DNA of 10,076 nt from an uncultured Phascolarctobacterium sp. (GTDB lineage Bacteria; Bacillota; Negativicutes; Acidaminococcales; Acidaminococcaceae): the NCBI GenBank assembly GCA_937901335.1, contig CALCHC010000026.1:1-10076 (forward strand), read 5' to 3'. The notes beneath the pieces were generated by a model that worked only from the letters and a program-made list of their open reading frames with translations, searched no databases and was not told the origin of the DNA. Shown piece after piece: positions 6,107 to 10,076 of this stretch (position 1 is the stretch's first letter; each line of letters starts with the position of its first letter). A program made the position numbers and the translations under genes.

Positions 6107-8092
6107 TTAATTATTTCCATTTTCAGCAGCTGCTTTTTTCTTTTGCAAGAAGTAAACGCCTGCCAAAACTACTACGCCAACAGCGTCAGTCATCAGACCT
6201 GGAATCATCAAGCCCAATGCACCAGCAGTAGCAACTAAACGCAACCACATCGGAACATGTGCCATAAAGTAACCTTCAACACCAACTGCAAGGAGGAATA
6301 CACCAATGCAAGCAGTAGTGGTAGTCCAAATGCCTTCGAGCAATGTAGTGTCGATAAGCATCAACTGCGGAGAGAATACAAACATGAAAGGTACGATGAA
6401 GCCTGCAATTGCCAACTTAACAGATGCAACACCAGTTTTCATGGGATCGCCACCGGAAAGACCAGCTGCCGCGAAGGAAGCCAATGCTACAGGCGGGGTC
6501 AAGTTCGCAAACATTGCATAGTAGAAGGAGAACATATGCGCTGCTGCAGGAGGAATACCCAATTTGGAAAGAGCCGGAGCCGCAATCGCTGCAGTAATGA
6601 TGTACGCAGGAATGGAAGGCAAGCCCATACCAAGAATCATACAGGTAATCATGGTGAATACCAAAGTGAAGAGAATGCTAGTACCACCAAGAGCGATGAT
6701 GGTGTTAGCCATGGTCAAACCGAAACCGGTTTTAGAGCAAACGCCAATGATAATACCTACGCATGCACAAGCGATAGCAACGGAAACAGTTTGTTTTGCG
6801 CCATCAGCCAAAGCTGCCAACAAATCATTGAAGCTCATACGAGTTTCTTTTTTGAGTTGAGCAGTCACGATGGTAACCACAATGGTCAATACTGCAGAGT
6901 AAATAACAGTAGTACCGGAGAAGAACAGCATGTAGAGCAGGAAGAATACCGGGAACAACAAGTGACCGCGGGTTTTCATAACTGCGCTAATGGAAGGCAG
7001 TTGATCCTTCGGCAAACCAACCAAGCCGTCTTTAGAAGCACGCAATTGTACTTGGATGATGATACCCAAGTAGTACAAAAGTGCAGGGATAGCAGCCCAA
7101 ACGATAATGCTGGAATATTTTACGCCAAGCATTTCTGCCATAATGAAAGCAGCAGCGCCCATAATCGGGGGCAACAATTGACCGCCTACGGAAGCAGAAG
7201 CTTCTACCGCACCGGCAAATTCTTTAGAGTAACCGGTCTTTTTCATCAAAGGAATGGTGAATGCACCGGTAGTTACTACGTTTGCTACTGCAGAGCCGTT
7301 AATGGAACCCAAAAGACCGGATGCCAATACGGATACTTTCGCAGGACCACCTTTAGTGTGACCAGCCAAACCGAGAGCCATATCGTTGAACAATTGACCC
7401 ATACCGGATTTGCTCATTACAGCACCAAAGAGGATGAAAAGGAAGATGTAGCTTGCAGATACGCTAACGGAAGTACCATAGATACCTTCGGTATTTGCAA
7501 AGAAGTGGTTGGAAAGGCTGGTCCAGTCATAACCACGGTGCATGAACATACCGGGCATGGAACGACCAAACAGACCATAAGCGATAAATACCAAGCTGAG
7601 AATGGATAAAACATTACCGTTTACACGACGGGATGCTTCCAGTACAAGTACTACGAGCAAGGTTGCCATGCACATATCCATAAAGTTTGCGTTACCGGCA
7701 CGTTCTACGAAGCCTTGGTAACCTGTAGAAATGTAGAAGGGAGCAGCCCAAGAAGCTGCAACTAAAATCCAGTCCACAATGGAAGGAGTGGTAAAGCTGT
7801 CTTTCTTGCTCATAGGATACATCAAGAAAGTCAAAGCTAACATCATTCCCACGTGAAGAGAACGATGAATCAATGTCAGGGGCGGACCAAAAGTAGCGGT
7901 GTAAAGATGATAGCAAGAAACCAAAACGCAAGCTATGAAGAAAAGCTTTTTCATAAGACCGGAAAATGTTCTGGTGCTGGATTCTTTATCTAACTTTTTG
8001 ATAATCTCTTCGGATTTCTTTTGCATTTCTTCAGTAGCTTCCATAGAGATAGTAGCATTTTCATCTACTACTTTTTTATCAATATCCGTCAT
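6107..8092 (-). CDS. TRAP transporter fused permease (DctQ-DctM type, TAXI system)
   Basis: This 661-residue membrane protein joins the small (Q, about 4 helices) and large (M, about 12 helices) TRAP subunits in one chain, the arrangement usual for TAXI-type systems. It would import solute delivered by the binding protein using an ion gradient, usually sodium. The first 45 or so residues are charged and cytoplasmic, followed by the Q-like helices (about 45-180). The M part shows GLLGSINGSAVANV (259-272), GGQLLPPIMGAAAF (303-316), GMGLPSIPAYI (488-498) and FANLTPPVALA (528-538), all typical of DctM. I start it at ATG 8092, with AGGAGG at 8103-8108; an in-frame TTG at 8113 would encode the Shine-Dalgarno itself. 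It overlaps the end of the DUF1850 gene by 14 bases, so translation is likely coupled. The solute cannot be read from sequence. Confidence 0.95.
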   Translation of the reverse strand: MTDIDKKVVDENATISMEATEEMQKKSEEIIKKLDKESSTRTFSGLMKKLFFIACVLVSCYHLYTATFGPPLTLIHRSLHVGMMLALTFLMYPMSKKDSFTTPSIVDWILVAASWAAPFYISTGYQGFVERAGNANFMDMCMATLLVVLVLEASRRVNGNVLSILSLVFIAYGLFGRSMPGMFMHRGYDWTSLSNHFFANTEGIYGTSVSVSASYIFLFILFGAVMSKSGMGQLFNDMALGLAGHTKGGPAKVSVLASGLLGSINGSAVANVVTTGAFTIPLMKKTGYSKEFAGAVEASASVGGQLLPPIMGAAAFIMAEMLGVKYSSIIVWAAIPALLYYLGIIIQVQLRASKDGLVGLPKDQLPSISAVMKTRGHLLFPVFFLLYMLFFSGTTVIYSAVLTIVVTIVTAQLKKETRMSFNDLLAALADGAKQTVSVAIACACVGIIIGVCSKTGFGLTMANTIIALGGTSILFTLVFTMITCMILGMGLPSIPAYIITAAIAAPALSKLGIPPAAAHMFSFYYAMFANLTPPVALASFAAAGLSGGDPMKTGVASVKLAIAGFIVPFMFVFSPQLMLIDTTLLEGIWTTTTACIGVFLLAVGVEGYFMAHVPMWLRLVATAGALGLMIPGLMTDAVGVVVLAGVYFLQKKKAAAENGNN

Positions 8093-8579
8093 CAAAAATC
8101 CCCCTCCTTTCAATTACTAATACTAATCTAGTGTGTTCAGGTAACAAACGACCACTGGTCAAGAGAACATCATTTACCTTGATATCCCTTGTGGCAAGAT
8201 GAGAGTTAATCCACACGAAATGAGGAAAGATTTGACCAATCTCTTCCATATAGATACGCCCATTTTTCACAACAGTACGCTTACCTTTGTTTTCAGGAAT
8301 ACCTGCCCCAAAAGCAGGAAAGGAAATCGTTTCCAGCTCTAAGGTATTATCTGCATTAATGTGATAATACTCGTGCCAAGAAATTCTTTCCCAAGAATGT
8401 ATCCAGCCGAAGAAAATTTTATCCCCTGTTCTTACAGGATAGCGAACATACTCTTTTTGAGTGAAGTAGTCATAGATACGCAAAACTTTTTCGTCCGAAT
8501 ATAGATGCTGCCAGCCAAAAAGGCCGGCAGCAATAATAGATATGGTTAGAAATACAGTAATTAATGTCTTTTTTGACAT
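8079..8579 (-). CDS. DUF1850 domain protein of the TRAP-TAXI operon
   Basis: The 166-residue protein has one N-terminal membrane segment (about 5-22, LITVFLTISIIAAGLFGW), acting as an uncleaved anchor or signal peptide; the rest is probably outside the membrane. The body matches DUF1850: a GDKIFFGWIHSWE-type strand with H61-S62 and E70 spaced as in the family's HS...E motif, then the FPAFGAGIP block (87-95) and a late INSH (124-127). DUF1850 genes are repeatedly found beside TAXI binding proteins and fused TRAP permeases, which is exactly the position here, so an accessory role in the transporter is likely; the molecular function is unknown. The gene begins 35 bases after the binding-protein stop codon. 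Its ATG (8579) has no recognisable Shine-Dalgarno; instead an A/T-rich dyad lies immediately upstream. Its end overlaps the permease start by 14 bases. Confidence 0.85.
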   Translation of the reverse strand: MSKKTLITVFLTISIIAAGLFGWQHLYSDEKVLRIYDYFTQKEYVRYPVRTGDKIFFGWIHSWERISWHEYYHINADNTLELETISFPAFGAGIPENKGKRTVVKNGRIYMEEIGQIFPHFVWINSHLATRDIKVNDVLLTSGRLLPEHTRLVLVIERRGIFDDGY

Positions 8580-8586
8580 AGTTTTA

Positions 8587-8607
8587 AAATTTAGCTGAAC
8601 TAAATTT
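8587..8607 (-). repeat. Intergenic dyad between the binding-protein and DUF1850 genes
   Basis: Perfect 8-bp inverted arms, AAATTTAG (8587-8594) and CTAAATTT (8600-8607), flank a 5-base loop. In the mRNA this hairpin ends 7 bases before the DUF1850 ATG. It lacks the GC content and T-tract of a terminator. It could stabilise the upstream binding-protein message or limit initiation at DUF1850; both roles are inference. Confidence 0.5.
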
Positions 8608-8614
8608 AATTACA

Positions 8615-9622
8615 TTATTTCAGCAAACCTTTTTCTTTGTAGAATTTTTCAGCGCCCGGATGCAATTTAACGGAAGTGCCTTTGAGACCACGGAGAGCGG
8701 TGTCAAGTTTGATTTCGCGTTTTGCAGTAGCGTGAGCAGCACCGATGGTTTCCAAACCTTTCGGATCATAGAAACCTTTTACCAAGTCATAAACTACGTC
8801 TTCAGACAAGTTTTTGCTTACGAGCATGATGTTCATAACTGCAGCAGTGGTGGTGTCAACTTTGGTGCCGTATACGTCTTTGCCGATTTTCCATTCTACA
8901 TAGAACGGATATTTAGCGGTCAATTTTTTCAGAGCTTCGCCTTCAACAGGAACGAATACGATTTCTTTGGAGGTGCCCAATTCTTTAATGGTAGCATTGC
9001 CCAAACCGGAGGTTACGAATGCAACGTCGCATTGACCGTTTTTAATTTGGTCGATAGCTTCGCCATAGGACAAGTAGTCAACTTTAGCGTCAGCATAGGT
9101 CATGCCGTGAGCTTCAAACATCATACGAGCGTTCAATTCTACGCCGGAGTTCGGAGCGCCAACGCCTACGCGTTTACCTTTAAGGTCTTCGAATTTTTTG
9201 ATACCGCTGTCGCTGGTGGTAACGATTTGGCAAACGTTCGGCCACAAGCCCATCATAGCGCGGAGGTCTTCAGCTTTGGGTTTACCTTGGTAAGCACCGA
9301 AAGCTTCAACAGCTTGGATTACGGAGTCACTCATAGCAATAGCCAATTCGCCTTTGCCAGTCAAAATAGCGTTGATGTTTTCAGCAGTCGCACCAGTTGC
9401 AGTTGCGGAGGTTTTGTAACCCATTTCGCCTACAACTTTAGAGAAAGCACCGCCGATGGGGAAATAAATACCGCTGGTAGGACCGGTCAAAACGGTAATG
9501 AATTCCTTGCTACGATCAACTTTGCCAGCTGCAGCTTTGTCAGCTTTCTTTTCACCGCCGCCACAAGCAGCTACAGTGAATGCCATAACGATCATCATCA
9601 TGAGAGCAAAAAACTTTTTCAT
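8615..9622 (-). CDS. TAXI family TRAP transporter solute-binding lipoprotein
   Basis: The 335-residue protein opens with a lipoprotein signal peptide: KK, a hydrophobic Met-rich core and the lipobox TVAAC, with C20 as the lipidated residue, so it should be membrane-tethered on the outer face of the cytoplasmic membrane. After a Gly/Lys/Ala linker, residues 46-58 (TGPTSGIYFPIGG) and the following AENINAILTGKGELAIAMSDS (79-99) are typical of TAXI receptors, as are FEDLKGKRVGVG and the GQCDVAFV stretch of the second lobe. It captures solute and hands it to the permease; glutamate/2-oxoglutarate-like acids are known for some TAXI members, but the ligand here is undetermined. GAGGG lies 8 bases before ATG 9622. 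It is first in the operon, as expected for the subunit needed in excess. Codon use avoids TTA/CTA/TCA, consistent with strong expression. Confidence 0.96.
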   Translation of the reverse strand: MKKFFALMMMIVMAFTVAACGGGEKKADKAAAGKVDRSKEFITVLTGPTSGIYFPIGGAFSKVVGEMGYKTSATATGATAENINAILTGKGELAIAMSDSVIQAVEAFGAYQGKPKAEDLRAMMGLWPNVCQIVTTSDSGIKKFEDLKGKRVGVGAPNSGVELNARMMFEAHGMTYADAKVDYLSYGEAIDQIKNGQCDVAFVTSGLGNATIKELGTSKEIVFVPVEGEALKKLTAKYPFYVEWKIGKDVYGTKVDTTTAAVMNIMLVSKNLSEDVVYDLVKGFYDPKGLETIGAAHATAKREIKLDTALRGLKGTSVKLHPGAEKFYKEKGLLK

Positions 9623-9657
9623 AAATAGTTCCCTCTTTTCTCATATAATTTTTCCGA

Positions 9658-9675
9658 AATTGTAAATATACAATT
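9658..9675 (-). promoter_or_regulatory. Candidate operator dyad in the TRAP operon leader
   Basis: AATTGTA (9658-9664) and TACAATT (9669-9675) form a perfect 7-bp inverted repeat around 4 bases, giving an 18-bp dyad. It lies just downstream of the predicted transcription start, a common place for a repressor site. The cognate regulator is not in the window, and chance in A/T-rich DNA remains possible. Confidence 0.35.
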
Positions 9676-9685
9676 GCTCATTGAA

Positions 9686-9691
9686 ATTATA
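9686..9691 (-). promoter_or_regulatory. Extended -10 promoter of the TRAP operon
   Basis: A perfect TATAAT with TGA directly upstream forms an extended -10 (TGATATAAT). I see no good -35 at the expected distance (about 9709-9714, TACCGA). The predicted start near 9679 leaves a leader of about 57 bases. The remainder of 9692-9788 is A/T-rich with no reading frame or further structure that I can support. Confidence 0.55.
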
Positions 9692-9788
9692 TCATATAAA
9701 ATACTCATTCGGTATAGTTTTATAAGAAATTTGTCATATTTTTGTTTAAAAAAGTACAAACTACTTACTCATAAATTTACCTGTAAAA

Positions 9789-9820
9789 CAAAAAAATCCC
9801 AATGCACTTTGCATTGAGAT
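9789..9820 (-). terminator. Rho-independent terminator of the tRNA cluster
   Basis: Minus-strand arms ATCTCAATGCA (9810-9820) and TGCATTGGGAT (9796-9806) pair over 11 bp with one G-U, around a 3-base loop, followed by a run of seven T. It lies about 20 bases past the CCA end of tRNA-Leu. Confidence 0.92.
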
Positions 9821-9841
9821 ACTCTTGTCATATATTATATT

Positions 9842-9928
9842 TGGTGCCGCGGACCGGAATCGAACCGGTACGGTATTACTACCGAGGGATTTTAAGTCCC
9901 TTGCGTCTGCCAGTTCCGCCACCGCGGC
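9842..9928 (-). tRNA. tRNA-Leu (anticodon UAA)
   Basis: The 87-base class II tRNA has a GCCGCGG / CCGCGGC acceptor stem, discriminator A, encoded CCA (9842-9844), anticodon loop CTTAAAA giving UAA, a long variable arm (CTCGGTAGTAATACCG) and a GGTTCGATTCC T-arm. It decodes UUA and, by wobble, UUG, the leucine codon most used in neighbouring genes. Confidence 0.97.
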
Positions 9929-9942
9929 AGACAAAACAAATA

Positions 9943-10016
9943 TGGAGGCGACACCCGGAATCGAACCGGGGATAAAGGTTTTGCAGACCTCTGCCTTACC
10001 GCTTGGCTATGTCGCC
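9943..10016 (-). tRNA. tRNA-Cys (anticodon GCA)
   Basis: The 74-base tRNA has a GGCGACA / TGTCGCC acceptor stem, discriminator T (U), encoded CCA (9943-9945), anticodon loop CTGCAAA giving GCA, and a GGTTCGATTCC T-loop region. It sits 14 bases upstream of tRNA-Leu in the same cluster. Confidence 0.97.
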
Positions 10017-10021
10017 ATATT

Positions 10022-10076
10022 TGGAGCGGGAAACGAGGCTCGAACTCGCGACCCCCTCCTTGGCAAGGAGGTGCTC
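10022..10076 (-). tRNA. tRNA-Gly (anticodon GCC), 5' part outside window
   Basis: The visible 55 bases include the anticodon arm CCTCC-TTGCCAA-GGAGG (anticodon GCC), T-arm GCGAGTTCGAGCCTCGT, 3' acceptor strand TTCCCGC, discriminator T (U) and encoded CCA (10022-10024). About 20 bases of the acceptor and D-arm lie beyond the edge. It is 5 bases from tRNA-Cys, so the three are probably cotranscribed. Confidence 0.95.

Noticed and set aside
6257..7609. A 450-codon plus-strand open frame opposite the TRAP permease
   Set aside because: It is in codon register with an unmistakable permease, and its product is implausible (very rich in H, C, N, Q, R).
8093..8113. A TTG start for the permease, 21 bases further upstream
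   Set aside because: The extension would be made from the Shine-Dalgarno sequence itself; ATG 8092 follows it at a usable distance.
8660..9628. A 322-codon plus-strand open frame opposite the TAXI binding protein
   Set aside because: It is a codon-register shadow of the binding protein with no recognisable motif and no ribosome site that I could support.

Overview
This window looks like a chromosomal segment from a low-to-moderate GC Firmicute. A Negativicutes gut anaerobe is the most plausible group. That is an inference from the TAXI-type TRAP operon, the style of its lipoprotein, the Gram-positive-like Shine-Dalgarno sites and the mix of families; I could not test it by search. Every gene I can support lies on the minus strand, so transcription runs from high to low coordinates.

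In transcription order, the right end holds a tRNA cluster: Gly-GCC (cut by the window edge), Cys-GCA and Leu-UAA, closed by a strong terminator at about 9789-9820. Next is a TRAP transporter operon: a TAXI-family solute-binding lipoprotein (8615-9622), a DUF1850 membrane-anchored protein (8079-8579) and a fused DctQ-DctM permease (6107-8092), ended by a terminator at 6061-6092. The solute is not identifiable from sequence; TAXI systems usually import small organic acids or amino acids. A monocistronic yaaA (5263-6003) follows with its own terminator. Then comes a stand-alone HipA-like kinase (3966-5120) with a good promoter but no HipB-like partner and no convincing terminator. After it is a DEAD-box RNA helicase carrying DEVD in motif II (2620-3876). 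Last is a two-gene operon: a secreted protein with a chagasin-type (I42) cysteine-peptidase-inhibitor domain (1635-2489), spaced only 2 bases from a U32-family protein (1-1632, 3' end outside the window).

The layout is compact: promoters sit directly behind the terminators of upstream units. Four genes (U32, helicase, SBP, permease) almost entirely avoid the codons TTA, CTA and TCA. This creates long codon-register open frames on the plus strand that are shadows, not genes; yaaA and, to a lesser degree, the HipA-like gene do not show this bias.

Most of the window is ordinary housekeeping and transport. The parts most worth a second look are the orphan HipA-like kinase, the inhibitor-U32 pairing, and two small dyad elements in the TRAP operon. 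I saw no CRISPR array, insertion sequence, phage gene or clearly new multi-gene system.
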